From Oribacterium sp. WCC10 (GTDB lineage: Bacteria > Bacillota > Clostridia > Lachnospirales > Lachnospiraceae), in contig NZ_FOPH01000004.1 in the NCBI RefSeq assembly GCF_900113415.1, positions 62,001 to 126,000 on the forward strand: DNA of 64,000 nucleotides. The letters are read 5' to 3'. The notes below the pieces were generated by a model. That model made no database searches. It saw only the letters and a list, made by a program, of their open reading frames with translations, and was not told where the DNA came from. This document shows, piece by piece, positions 42,931 to 52,090 of the stretch. Numbering within the stretch: position 1 is the first letter of the stretch; every line of letters starts with the position of its first letter. Both the position numbers and the translations under genes were made by a program.

Positions 42931-44013
42931 CTAAACAACCATATTGATAAACTTTTTCAAACTATAAAATGGATTCTCTAAATAATAATTATTTATCATG
43001 GGTTCAAAAGATAATTGCTCTGTGTTTATTGAAAAATCTACTGTATTTACTTTCTCAGTCAATATGTCGTATACGAGCATCCTGTCTGCACATGATGGTA
43101 TTAAATATAATTTATTATCTATTATTTCAAATGCGTCAAAAACGGCTGCAAACTCAACCAACCTACCCGGACTAACTCCAAATCCTTCAGGATAGGAAAA
43201 TGCCTTAACAATTCCCTTCTCAGGTCTCTCTGGATATAATTCCATAACATCATAAATACTGTTATTTAGAACAATTGCTTTATCATTTAAAAAACATAGT
43301 TTAGAGTAAGGAATGCCATCCCTAAACCAATTTATTTCTTCTAAAGGGCTGTATTCTGTAATAAAATCTTTTTTTATATTCCATCTGAGTATTGTAGTTG
43401 ACTTGTTTTGAGTAAACCAGAAATCATCTTCATGAAAGAAACATCTAAATAAACTATATTTTTCATCAAATGTATATTTTTTTGTATCTTTTGTCTTAAT
43501 ATCAAATACTCTAAGACTATTATCCAACGTCACGTAAGCACCCTTTCCATCTCCGATATCTATAAACGAAGAACCTGGAATCTGTTCATCTTCTTCAATG
43601 AGTTTATTCAAATCATCACACCTTTTTATGGTGTAATCCCTTATATCAATTTTCCATATTCCCATATCCATTTTCTGCGGAAAAAGGTAAACATCACTAT
43701 TATTTAAGATTTCTCCAGCCGATGCATAAAAAGCATTACTAATGCCAAGAGGGATTTCAATCCATCTGTAACAACTATTTTTACGTTCTACCACAGCAAT
43801 TTGCCTGCAATTATTAGGAAAAAACAAGCTAATATCACCATATTGTAAACCATGAGCATATAATCCAAAAGCATCTTTACTCTCGTAAGGGTTCATCATA
43901 ATATAATTCACTGTCAAATCATGTAAGTTGATCGAACAAAAAGAATTAAAGTCTATATTGGGGAAAAGCAAGTTTTCTTCATATAAGCATCCACACCAAC
44001 TATGTAAATCCAT
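42931..44013 (-). CDS. Hypothetical protein, probable beta-propeller
   Basis: A 360-residue protein without a recognised family. It is rich in beta-strand-like segments repeating roughly every 45 residues with W, Y, F and D at turns (SNAFYASAGEILNNSDVYLF, GIWKIDIRDYTIKR, LRVFDIKTKDTKKYTFDE, ILRWNIKKDFITEYS, MLVYDILTEKVNTVDF). This suggests a six- or seven-bladed propeller. There is no signal peptide or membrane segment. It lies between the ATP-grasp and radical SAM genes in the same operon, so a role in recognising or presenting a peptide or glycan substrate is possible but unproved. Start at ATG 44013 is preferred over a TTG five codons upstream. Confidence 0.55.
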   Translation of the reverse strand: MDLHSWCGCLYEENLLFPNIDFNSFCSINLHDLTVNYIMMNPYESKDAFGLYAHGLQYGDISLFFPNNCRQIAVVERKNSCYRWIEIPLGISNAFYASAGEILNNSDVYLFPQKMDMGIWKIDIRDYTIKRCDDLNKLIEEDEQIPGSSFIDIGDGKGAYVTLDNSLRVFDIKTKDTKKYTFDEKYSLFRCFFHEDDFWFTQNKSTTILRWNIKKDFITEYSPLEEINWFRDGIPYSKLCFLNDKAIVLNNSIYDVMELYPERPEKGIVKAFSYPEGFGVSPGRLVEFAAVFDAFEIIDNKLYLIPSCADRMLVYDILTEKVNTVDFSINTEQLSFEPMINNYYLENPFYSLKKFINMVV

Positions 44014-44068
44014 TCTAGAATTATCCAAATCCTGTCCACTCCTATCTCACATTTTTGTAATGAATCAT

Positions 44069-45550
44069 TCAAAATACCATCCGTATATCAAAAAAACCTA
44101 GTTCCTTCAATTCTTTAAAAGTCTCTTCGTACAACTCATTTTCTGTGACTATATAAATTCCTACATTATTTGCCTGACAGCTAATTTCAATAGGTAAATA
44201 ACATTTTTTTGAATCAATTATCGTTGCATTAGTTTCACCTTCATATCCATTATCCAAAAAATACTTAACCGTAATGCCGTTATCCTTCAAGTACGAATAA
44301 AACATGAGTGCCTTATCACTAACGCCATAAATACAAATAATTTCTTTTCCAACGAATCCACTAGGAAAAATCCTTTCCTCCCATCTCTCGCTCCTTTTAT
44401 CAAACAGTGGAGCATCCCATATTTCTCTTTTGTCTTTATGATTACAGTATCTGCATAAATCCAAATTCTCTCTACCTTTTTTCAAGAGATTTCTTATAGT
44501 TGAGTATTTTTCACCATGCCATATTTCTACTAGTCTTTCTTCGTTTAAATTTCCAAGCGTCATCTCACCTAATGAGTCATTACAACAAAGTGATACTTTA
44601 CCGTCAGGACGTATAACAATTTGTGTCCAAGGTAATTGACAACCACACTCAGTAGTGTAATAAATCTTATTGTTAGGTGAGTTTCCACCTCTTGATTCTC
44701 TTATACTGTTGTATTCAATTTCACAAAACCGTACCTTTCTATCATATTCTGGATATTTCTGGACTAATAGTTTGACGCCTGTGAGATCATTATTCTTATA
44801 ATCATCTATCTGAAGTAAATCCAAATACGGAATTGTTTCTTTGAACTTTATCTCATTCAAAAGAGTGCCATTTGATAACAAATAAATAAAAGCTTTTGGC
44901 AAATTCTGTCTTGCATACTTAACAAACTCAGAGATTCTTTCATCTATAAACGGTTCATTATTTGAAAATAACGCCAACAGCCCTGAATGTTCAATTTCAC
45001 TTAGTTGACTTATTATGGAATAAAACATTTGTTTTTCCATTTTCCTATATTCTCGTTGGGGTGCATTAGCATTCACCGGACAAAATTCACATAAGCCATT
45101 ACACCTATTAACCGTTTCTATCTCTACATATTTGAATAAAGGCTTTTCATTTTCGAAATACTCTATATATCTATTTATCTCATGATTAACTGTTGAATTC
45201 TCTATTAATATCCTTTTATTTCGAGAAGGCATAACTTGATCAATATAAATCAAATTATTAAACCCTTTGGAACCCAAAATTTTAGATATATTTTTATCAT
45301 ACATCGCTACTATAATTAGACAATTATCTATATCTTTTATTTCTCCAAGAGAAACAACTAAAACACCTCCTATTGAATCCGGATTATTATTCTTATCAGA
45401 AACAATAATTGCATCAATAATATCCTTAACATCACCACCTAAGTATTCAATAAAAGTTCTTGCCATAAATCCAGCACCAAACATGTAACATTTTCTATAT
45501 TCTGAAGCAAGAAGTTTTATATTATCAACACGAAATGAATGTTTTATCAT
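44069..45550 (-). CDS. Radical SAM/SPASM protein with Rossmann-like modules at both ends
   Basis: A 493-residue protein. Residues 10-105 (RKCYMFGAGFMARTFIEYLG) and 400-493 (KEIICIYGVSDKALMFYSYL) are two copies of the Rossmann-like module. The middle is a radical SAM domain with CNGLCEFC (CxxxCxxC cluster) and LALFSNNEPFIDERI. A SPASM-type region has PDGKVSLCCND and LCRYCNHKD. It probably modifies a peptide, sugar or alcohol by radical chemistry. It is first of the three radical SAM genes from the downstream side; the gene before it ends six bases upstream. Confidence 0.85.
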   Translation of the reverse strand: MIKHSFRVDNIKLLASEYRKCYMFGAGFMARTFIEYLGGDVKDIIDAIIVSDKNNNPDSIGGVLVVSLGEIKDIDNCLIIVAMYDKNISKILGSKGFNNLIYIDQVMPSRNKRILIENSTVNHEINRYIEYFENEKPLFKYVEIETVNRCNGLCEFCPVNANAPQREYRKMEKQMFYSIISQLSEIEHSGLLALFSNNEPFIDERISEFVKYARQNLPKAFIYLLSNGTLLNEIKFKETIPYLDLLQIDDYKNNDLTGVKLLVQKYPEYDRKVRFCEIEYNSIRESRGGNSPNNKIYYTTECGCQLPWTQIVIRPDGKVSLCCNDSLGEMTLGNLNEERLVEIWHGEKYSTIRNLLKKGRENLDLCRYCNHKDKREIWDAPLFDKRSERWEERIFPSGFVGKEIICIYGVSDKALMFYSYLKDNGITVKYFLDNGYEGETNATIIDSKKCYLPIEISCQANNVGIYIVTENELYEETFKELKELGFFDIRMVF

Positions 45551-45556
45551 AGTATA

Positions 45557-46732
45557 TTAATCACTCCATTCTTTTATGTCCTCTGCTGTACGATGCCATG
45601 TATGTCCAAAAGTTCGTCCTTTTATATTGCAAAATCTACATAATGGCATAGGTTTTGCTAGTTGTATCAACAAATCTTGCCCATTTTCAATTTTGTATAT
45701 ATCTATGCCATCATATTCAGTGACAGGAATGTTATATCCAAATTTTTCATTAAATATATGTATGTTGGGCGCAACTGTGCATGGAAATAATCGCCCTTCA
45801 GAAAGCATTGTGCATTCTTGTGCATGTGTACAATTCATAAAATTATAAGTACAGTCTCCATTTCCATTTAAATTTAAGGGAATATGATATAACGTTTTAA
45901 CTGTTTCACCTCCTCCGTAATAATTCAGTTTCACATTTTCATATGTCGCTTTTTTCTCTATTTCTGTATAATCAATATTAATCGGATATTTTGTCACTTG
46001 AAGAACTACATTATTTTCTCTTAGTAATTTCCAAAATTTATCTGTCTGCTTCATAAGAAGAATTCCATTAGTGAAAATCTCTATAGTTGAAGACTTAAAT
46101 AAATCTGCTGACATCGCTATCATATTCTCTAACTCAGGATTGAGAAGCGGTTCACCACCCATAATCCGCAAATTACCTATTCTATTATCAAGAAGATGTT
46201 TTAACCTACTTAAATCACTATATAATCTTTCATATGTTACATTTCGTTCTCTAGCTATAGATGAAAAATGATCACATCCGGCACATCTCAAATTGCAGTG
46301 ATCGGTAACATTTACTACAAGATTTTTCATGATTGGATGAGCTGTTACTCTCCACAACATTTCTGAAAAATGGTTCTTTAAATTAAGCCTATCCCATAGT
46401 TTTTCTTCGTAATTTCTCGATACATAAGAGTAATTACAAAAAGATATTGATGTTAAATTTTTTATTATCTCATTTCTCATCTTATATCCTGTTGTAATTA
46501 AAATCACATCATCTCTCTTTAATTGAATTTCATCCAATGAAAATATATTAATGCCATTCCAAACAGATCTTTCTTCTGTCTTTTTGGATAGAATTACTCC
46601 TTTTATCCTGCTTTTCTTCGTTGGACTCAGCATAGATATTAGTAATTCAGCGAAATGACCACATCCATATATATATATATGCTCATCTACATCAAAAAAT
46701 GAGTTAAACTGTTCTTCATTGTGTATGACCAT
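45557..46732 (-). CDS. Radical SAM protein with N-terminal Rossmann-like module
   Basis: A 391-residue protein. The Rossmann-like module is at residues 15-105 (EHIYIYGCGHFAELLISML). The radical SAM core follows: VNVTDHCNLRCAGCDHFSS with the CxxxCxxC cluster, LRIMGGEPLLNPELE, and FTNGILLMKQTDKFW. C-terminal cysteines (NCTHAQECTMLSEGRLFPC, LCRFCNIKG) suggest an auxiliary cluster. It resembles its neighbour at 46733-47869 and shares the CNLRC-GC-HFS signature, so the two are recent paralogues or sister groups. Stop and start of the pair adjoin with no gap. Confidence 0.88.
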   Translation of the reverse strand: MVIHNEEQFNSFFDVDEHIYIYGCGHFAELLISMLSPTKKSRIKGVILSKKTEERSVWNGINIFSLDEIQLKRDDVILITTGYKMRNEIIKNLTSISFCNYSYVSRNYEEKLWDRLNLKNHFSEMLWRVTAHPIMKNLVVNVTDHCNLRCAGCDHFSSIARERNVTYERLYSDLSRLKHLLDNRIGNLRIMGGEPLLNPELENMIAMSADLFKSSTIEIFTNGILLMKQTDKFWKLLRENNVVLQVTKYPINIDYTEIEKKATYENVKLNYYGGGETVKTLYHIPLNLNGNGDCTYNFMNCTHAQECTMLSEGRLFPCTVAPNIHIFNEKFGYNIPVTEYDGIDIYKIENGQDLLIQLAKPMPLCRFCNIKGRTFGHTWHRTAEDIKEWSD

Positions 46733-47869
46733 CTACCTATCTCCCACAACAACCCAATCACTTATTTGAGGTGTCCCTGTTTCCCATTTTATTTCACCTA
46801 ACTTTAACGAACAAAAACGGCAAAAACTGTTTGCTTTAGTGAATTTGTTTAAAATATCCCATCCTGATACATGTTCATCACTTAAATCAACTCCACATTG
46901 CTTCATCTCATTGTCGTCAATAGACAATCCGAAAAAATCCTTGCTTTCAGTAAGCATTGGTACATGGGGACAAGGATATATATATCCATTTCTTAAAAAT
47001 TTACAATATTTACTATAGCAACTTTCCTCATAAACCTTTTTATAATCAGCTTCACCAAAACTCATTCTTGATATAAATTTCTTAGTAGGTGGTTCAAGAT
47101 AATAATTAATATGTGTCATATGCAGTAAATTTAAAATCCTATCTATTATCTTTATTGTTGGTGGATACTGAGTAATAAAAAAACTTGCATTATACATAGT
47201 CATAGCTTGAACTAAATCATCAGCTATATCAGGTAACAATATCCCATTAGTAACTATACGAATATCACTTCCTGGAAAATATTTTCTTACTAAAAATATA
47301 AACCGTGGCAACTCTTTGTTAAGTAATGGTTCTCCTCCCATCAGCCTAAATATGCATACATTACTAAATTTATTTGACAAGTTTTTTAATTCTTTTTCAA
47401 AATCATCAATTTTAGGGTGAAAAGGTTTAGTAACTAGATTAGAAAAGTGAAAACAACCTTTACATCTCAGATTACACTCATCTGCCACCTGATATTCAAC
47501 ATATTCCAACACTGGGTTAATAGTTTTATGATTTCTTAAAAAAATCAAATTTCCACCATCATCCAAAAGTGGAAGTTTTGCTGTAGACATATATTTTTCA
47601 GGAAAATAAATATCATTAAATCCTTTAGATTTAAGAGATACGGTTACCTTTGCAGCCTCGCATTCATTAGCAAGCGAAACTATTATTTCACAATCGCTAT
47701 ATTCTTCATATACTAATTGAGACTCTTTTATTATTTTAATCTCATTAATCCTACTCAGTTCAATAAAGTTATCAATGCAAAGAACAACTTTTACGGAATC
47801 TGCATTCTTAAGCTTATCTATGATATATTTTCCAGTATGACCCAATCCATATACAATTATTTTCTTCAT
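46733..47869 (-). CDS. Radical SAM protein with N-terminal Rossmann-like module
   Basis: A 378-residue protein. It starts MKKIIVYGLGHTGKYIIDKL (Rossmann-like module, residues 1-95). The radical SAM core has VADECNLRCKGCFHFSN, FRLMGGEPLLNKELPRF and IVTNGILLPDIADDL. A C-terminal cysteine set (CYSKYCKFLRNGYIYPCPH; CRFCSLKLG) may bind a second cluster. It is the first gene of the AT-rich minus-strand operon. The ATG at 47869 is supported by the module boundary; an 11-residue extension upstream is possible but has no better ribosome site. Confidence 0.87.
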   Translation of the reverse strand: MKKIIVYGLGHTGKYIIDKLKNADSVKVVLCIDNFIELSRINEIKIIKESQLVYEEYSDCEIIVSLANECEAAKVTVSLKSKGFNDIYFPEKYMSTAKLPLLDDGGNLIFLRNHKTINPVLEYVEYQVADECNLRCKGCFHFSNLVTKPFHPKIDDFEKELKNLSNKFSNVCIFRLMGGEPLLNKELPRFIFLVRKYFPGSDIRIVTNGILLPDIADDLVQAMTMYNASFFITQYPPTIKIIDRILNLLHMTHINYYLEPPTKKFISRMSFGEADYKKVYEESCYSKYCKFLRNGYIYPCPHVPMLTESKDFFGLSIDDNEMKQCGVDLSDEHVSGWDILNKFTKANSFCRFCSLKLGEIKWETGTPQISDWVVVGDR

Positions 47870-47990
47870 TTCAATCTCACTTTTATTATTTGACAGGTTC
47901 AATTAATTCTAACTTAAACACTGTTTATTTAAAAACTATCTTGATGTCTACATCCACGAACTGAATCTAATCCATTACCAATTTTAAAAC

Positions 47991-48005
47991 AGGTGCCTGT
48001 CACCT
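47991..48005. repeat. REP-like palindrome (AGGTG-CCTGT-CACCT)
   Basis: The plus strand reads AACAGGTGCCTGTCACCTTT, a palindrome of a kind seen dispersed in many genomes and linked with REP-type transposases. On the minus strand it ends GTTTTAAAA and could also act as a weak terminator. It lies in the 253-base gap before the radical SAM operon, which shows no other feature and no clear promoter. Confidence 0.4.
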
Positions 48006-48122
48006 TTAAGAATCTCTTATATATTCCAACATAAAAAGCTCCAGATATAAGACAATCACAATCTACATCAAGAGCTTTTAGCTTCTGTATTCATTTATAA
48101 CTAATCATATTTTCTTATTTAT

Positions 48123-48500
48123 CTACTGTTCAACCAATCCCAATATCTTTTCAGCAACCCGTACCTGTTCTTCTGCCACTTTCTTAGAGGCAATATAAAA
48201 ATCATCATAATACGATAGCTGTCGTATATTCATTGCATTTGCTATTTTTTTGGAAATATCGCTCGGAAAGTCCTCTGTTTTAACATGAAACTGATTAAAA
48301 TGAGCAATCACCCCACTGTGTTTACTACTGTCAAATCCATCCAGAGTATTCGCAGCTCTTATGGCATGAAATATAGCATAATACGAACGATTCAAAGTCA
48401 ATTTATAATCTGAGATTTCAAGTTCTCGTTTTGATCGCACCAAGTCTTCTTTGGCTTTTTCCAGTCGATAAAATGCCAAATCATTTAAGCTGCCGTCCAT
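48123..48500 (-). CDS. hepT: HEPN-domain toxin (HepT-like), type VII toxin-antitoxin
   Basis: A 125-residue, all-helical HEPN protein. The motif NRSYYAIFHAIRAAN holds the RxxxxxxH ribonuclease motif (R..H) of the family, and HFKVK-like FNQFHVKTEDFP and NIRQLSYYDDFYI match other HEPN toxins. With the overlapping nucleotidyltransferase gene it forms the HEPN/MNT pair, in which the MntA-type enzyme AMPylates a tyrosine near the HEPN active site to silence it; the SYYxxFH segment has suitable tyrosines. It is translated after the MNT gene with a 16-base overlap. Confidence 0.85.
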   Translation of the reverse strand: MDGSLNDLAFYRLEKAKEDLVRSKRELEISDYKLTLNRSYYAIFHAIRAANTLDGFDSSKHSGVIAHFNQFHVKTEDFPSDISKKIANAMNIRQLSYYDDFYIASKKVAEEQVRVAEKILGLVEQ

Positions 48501-48817
48501 AGTTTAATCCCTTCATTAGTTATATTTTTATAGAAAGGTGAGACATCTCTCCATTTTTCAAATAACCTTGTCTCTATGAGTGCCGTAGTGATAACTATAT
48601 TATATTCAAGTTCGATAGCCACTACTATATCCAGCAATTTGTCATACATATCTTCGTCTTCTTTTTCTATTATCAGCGCAATATCAACATCCGATTCCTC
48701 ATTGGCTGTTCCACGGGCAACTGAACCATATAGTATTATGGATTTTAAATTACTACCATATACTGTTTTGACTTCATCTACAAAACGATAAAAAAGTCTA
48801 TCATCACTTTTTACCAT
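48485..48817 (-). CDS. mntA: Minimal nucleotidyltransferase antitoxin (MntA-like)
   Basis: A 110-residue minimal nucleotidyltransferase. The hallmark GSVARGTANEESDVDIALII provides the GSxxRG and DxD catalytic motifs. It is the antitoxin partner of the HEPN protein encoded immediately downstream. ATG 48817 has GGAGGG five bases upstream. Gene order (MNT first, then overlapping HEPN) is the usual order of these pairs. Confidence 0.87.
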   Translation of the reverse strand: MVKSDDRLFYRFVDEVKTVYGSNLKSIILYGSVARGTANEESDVDIALIIEKEDEDMYDKLLDIVVAIELEYNIVITTALIETRLFEKWRDVSPFYKNITNEGIKLWTAA

Positions 48818-49675
48818 ATAAGCCCTCCAAATAACACACAGTTTCTACTTACACAGCTTTAAATCTTTGTTTCTATCATAACAAACGAAAGGCTCATTGT
48901 GAAAAAATCAACTGACTTATTAATATTTCTCTATTTATTCTGGTCTGATGAGTTCTTATTTAAGTTATACATAATTATCAATATACTCCTTTGTACCTAT
49001 TTTACATTTCATCATAGCTTCGCCATGATGACTTCATTCAGTCACCTTAACTCTGTCTATGTCCACTGTCTCCCGCCATGCGCCTAACACGACACTTTGT
49101 TTCTCAGTTTCTTAAATTTCTGATATATGCCCGAATAATCATATTGTCGCAATATCTCTATCTGTAGATAAAAGATATTTTCTCTATTTATGTATATTTT
49201 ATAATAGCATTTTTCCTGGCACAATATTGTTTTGTGCGTTTTTGATATCATTTCAGTAGAATCGGTCCTAAACGCATCCAATATCAACAAATTCTCCGAA
49301 GGCTATACATGTATTTTCGTCATCGAAATTATCTTTTATAAGTAAAACAGCCATATTCCCACAGATATCTGTATCCTGATTTAAGATTTAATCTCCGGAT
49401 CAAACGAATTAGGAGGCTTATTCTCCGTCAGAAAAAATATCTCTGTAAGAATAAGGAATATATGGTCTAAAAACAGACAATATGCAATTCCTTAGAGCCG
49501 TGATATGATCACTTCATCTGAAAGATATTCTGAGATATTCGACGTTTATAATCTTAAGTAGTCTTCCGGAACATTCGTTCCAGGTAATATAAAATTCACT
49601 ATTATTTTTCCGCAGAACTGATATATAATCAAAGCGAGAAGTTCATATCTTTCTCGCTGTACTTTAGGAGTAGAT
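48818..49675. other. 858-base non-coding region with promoter and leader hairpin for the PD-(D/E)XK gene
   Basis: No convincing gene is visible; short frames on both strands lack ribosome sites and family resemblance. Near the right end TATATAAT at about 49621-49628 is a probable -10 box. AGCGAGAA (49633-49640) pairs with TTCTCGCT (49651-49658), a leader hairpin just before the TTTAGGAG ribosome site of the next gene. The rest is AT-rich spacer, perhaps old gene debris. Confidence 0.5.
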
Positions 49676-50566
49676 ATGGAACAATTAACAGGTTTGGGCA
49701 AAGCCATAGTGGCTGCAGACCCCGATAAGATCCGGCTTGATATGACGGTGAAAAATATCCTTGCTTACAAACCTTTGCTTGCAAGGATTTTTAAAGAGGT
49801 TGTATCTGAGTGCCGGGATATGAGCTATGATGAAATTGAAGCCTGCATAGAAGGTGAAGTTCTCATCAGCAAGGTTTACGTTGACAGTGGCCTCACCAAT
49901 GCAGGTGATCGGATTGATGGTTTGAATACAGAAGCGTATTTAAACGATGAGGGGCTGGACAGGTACGATATACGTACATATCTCAGGTTGCCTGGCAAAA
50001 GTGGTTCAGAGTATATTAAACTCATCATTAATCTTGAAGTCCAAAACGAAGATAAACCGGGTTATGATTTACCGCTGAGAGCATTATTCTATTGCTGCCG
50101 CATGATCTCGGCTCAGCAGGGAGTCGAATTCACAACGGGCAGTGATGATCCTGTAAAATATGGGAACATCAAGAAAGTTTATTCCATTTGGCTTTGTACG
50201 GAAGCTGCTCAGACCAGAGCGAATTCTATTGAAATTTATGATATAAACAGAAATTTCCTGTTCGGTAGTAATACGGATAATCCCAGATATGATATCCTTA
50301 ATGCAATCATCATTTATATCAGCGGAAAACATGATTCGGAAAATACCGAAAATGAAATGATTCGGATGCTCACTGATTTGTTTGATGAACGAATAAATGG
50401 AGTAGCTAAAGTTCAAAAATTAAAATCCGAATATGGACTTAGTATAACGAAAGAAGTTGAAAGTGAGGTGACAGATTTGTGTACTTATGCAACTGCCATG
50501 GAGAATAAAGGCATAGAAAAAGGTTTGGAAAAGGGTATAGAACGTGGACTTGAAGCTCTGGTACAG
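49676..50566 (+). pseudogene. PD-(D/E)XK nuclease family transposase (Rpn-like), 5' part, interrupted by an IS3-family element
   Basis: 297 codons before the insertion. The nuclease core shows RIDGLNTEAYLNDEGLDRYD, then IKLIINLEVQNEDKPGYDLP; the E-x-Q of LEVQ and upstream aspartates form the PD-(D/E)XK site. VKYGNIKKVYSIWLCTEAAQ is typical of the family. A Gly/Glu/Lys-repeat tail (KGIEKGLEKGIERGLEALVQ) follows. The stop codon at 50567 comes from the inserted element. The true C-terminus continues in frame at 52188-52313, giving a predicted original protein of 338 residues. Confidence 0.85.
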
Positions 50567-50717
50567 TAAAATATACCCTATAAAGTGGACACTTTAAGAA
50601 GAAGGGAACCCTAAAAATGGACACACAAAGAAGGGATAAAATCCTATTTTGTGGACAAAGGAAAAAGGGATTCTTCTGGTGGATGATATATAATAAAGTT
50701 ATCTACCGGAGGAAAAT

Positions 50718-51134
50718 ATGAAAGAGTATACGGATGCCCAAAGAAAAGAACTTCAAAAGAACCCATATGTTTTAAAAGTCTCCAAGTATAAGTTGTATTA
50801 CACAGCTAAGTTTAAGGAGGACTTCTGGGTTAGTTATCAAGCAGGAAATTCTCCTCGAAAGATCCTATCAGATTTCGGATTTGATTTAAGTATATTCAAG
50901 CAGAAACAAATTGATTCATTGGTTCAGCATATTAAGAAGCAAGCATTGTCTGGCAATGGTTTTACAGAAGGTAAAAACAGACAGAGAAGAATGAGTATAA
51001 AAGCAACTGATGAAGCAGAGCTCTCTTCTCCACAATCAATCACACGTATGCAAAGTGAATTGCAATACTTGCGCCAGGAAGTAGACTTTCTAAAAAAAAT
51101 TATAATTGCAGACAATTCAGAAAAGAAGAAATAA
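50718..51134 (+). CDS. IS3-family transposase OrfA (DNA-binding subunit)
   Basis: A 138-residue protein with a helix-turn-helix region (FWVSYQAGNSPRKILSDFGF) and a C-terminal leucine-zipper-like segment (RMQSELQYLRQEVDFLKKI), as in OrfA of IS3 elements. An A8 run at 51092-51099 could support -1 frameshifting into orfB; the orfB frame is open from that point. orfA stops three bases before the orfB ATG. Confidence 0.88.
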   Translation: MKEYTDAQRKELQKNPYVLKVSKYKLYYTAKFKEDFWVSYQAGNSPRKILSDFGFDLSIFKQKQIDSLVQHIKKQALSGNGFTEGKNRQRRMSIKATDEAELSSPQSITRMQSELQYLRQEVDFLKKIIIADNSEKKK

Positions 51135-51136
51135 TC

Positions 51137-52090
51137 ATGGAGACATCAAATGACAAATTTGAAATCATCCATGAAACTATAAATAAAGCGGATAATAGGC
51201 TTTCGGTTTCAATGCTATGTGAAATAGCTGGGGTATCAAGATCAGGCTATTATAACTGGGTAGCATCCGAAAAGAATCGAATGGCAAAGGAACTTCAAGA
51301 CAGAGCGGACTTTGAATTGATACTGATAGCATACACCCATAGGGGATACGACAAAGGTGCACAAGGCATTTATATGCGCCTGATACATATGGATCCTCCC
51401 ATTGTCATGAATGTCAAAAAGATCCGCAGGCTTATGAAGAAATACGGATTGATCTGTGAAATAAGAAAAGCTAATCCGTATCGAAGAATGGCAAAAGCCA
51501 TAAAAACGAACAATGTTGCGGATAACCTTGTCAAAAGGCAGTTTGAGGCCTATGGTCCCAGAAAGATATTGCTTACTGATATTACATATATTCCGTTTAA
51601 TGGAGAATTCTGCTATTTATCAACCATAATAGATGCATTTACAAAGCAGATACTATCTTATGTATTAAGCAAATCATTAGAAGTAGATTTTGTCCTGGAA
51701 ACAGTAAATACAATGATAGAAAAGCATGGTGTTGCGCTAACAACTGAAACCATAATCCATAGTGACCAAGGCTGTCACTACACAAGCTGCAGCTTCATTC
51801 AACTTGTAAAAGACAAAGGGTTACGCCAGTCTATGTCAAGAAGAGGCAATTGTTGGGACAATGCTCCACAGGAAAGCTTTTTCGGAAGGATGAAAGACCA
51901 CATAAAATCCAAGCTTAAGAACTGCACTACTTTTGAGGAAGTTAAAGCAATAATAGATGATTGGATGGATTATTATAACAACGATAGATATCAGTGGAGA
52001 TTAGCAAAGCTATCTCCTAATGAATACTATGAATACATAACATCAGGAGTATATCCTTTAAAGGATGTTATACCTTCAAAAAGATATTGA
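51137..52090 (+). CDS. IS3-family transposase OrfB (DDE integrase catalytic subunit)
   Basis: A 317-residue protein. An N-terminal HTH_21-like region (VKKIRRLMKKYGLICEIRK) precedes an rve integrase core. The catalytic triad is visible: D in ILLTDITYIPFNG, D in IIHSDQGCHYTS, and E in CWDNAPQESFFGRMK. The end has YYNNDRYQWRLAKLSPNEYY, the usual IS3 C-terminus. It is probably made both alone and as an OrfAB fusion. It looks intact, so the element may still be active. Confidence 0.92.
   Translation: METSNDKFEIIHETINKADNRLSVSMLCEIAGVSRSGYYNWVASEKNRMAKELQDRADFELILIAYTHRGYDKGAQGIYMRLIHMDPPIVMNVKKIRRLMKKYGLICEIRKANPYRRMAKAIKTNNVADNLVKRQFEAYGPRKILLTDITYIPFNGEFCYLSTIIDAFTKQILSYVLSKSLEVDFVLETVNTMIEKHGVALTTETIIHSDQGCHYTSCSFIQLVKDKGLRQSMSRRGNCWDNAPQESFFGRMKDHIKSKLKNCTTFEEVKAIIDDWMDYYNNDRYQWRLAKLSPNEYYEYITSGVYPLKDVIPSKRY

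Noticed and set aside
49084-49290. Minus-strand frame of 68 codons in the 48.8-49.7 kb gap
   Set aside because: No ribosome site, no family resemblance and no partner gene; could be debris but cannot be supported.
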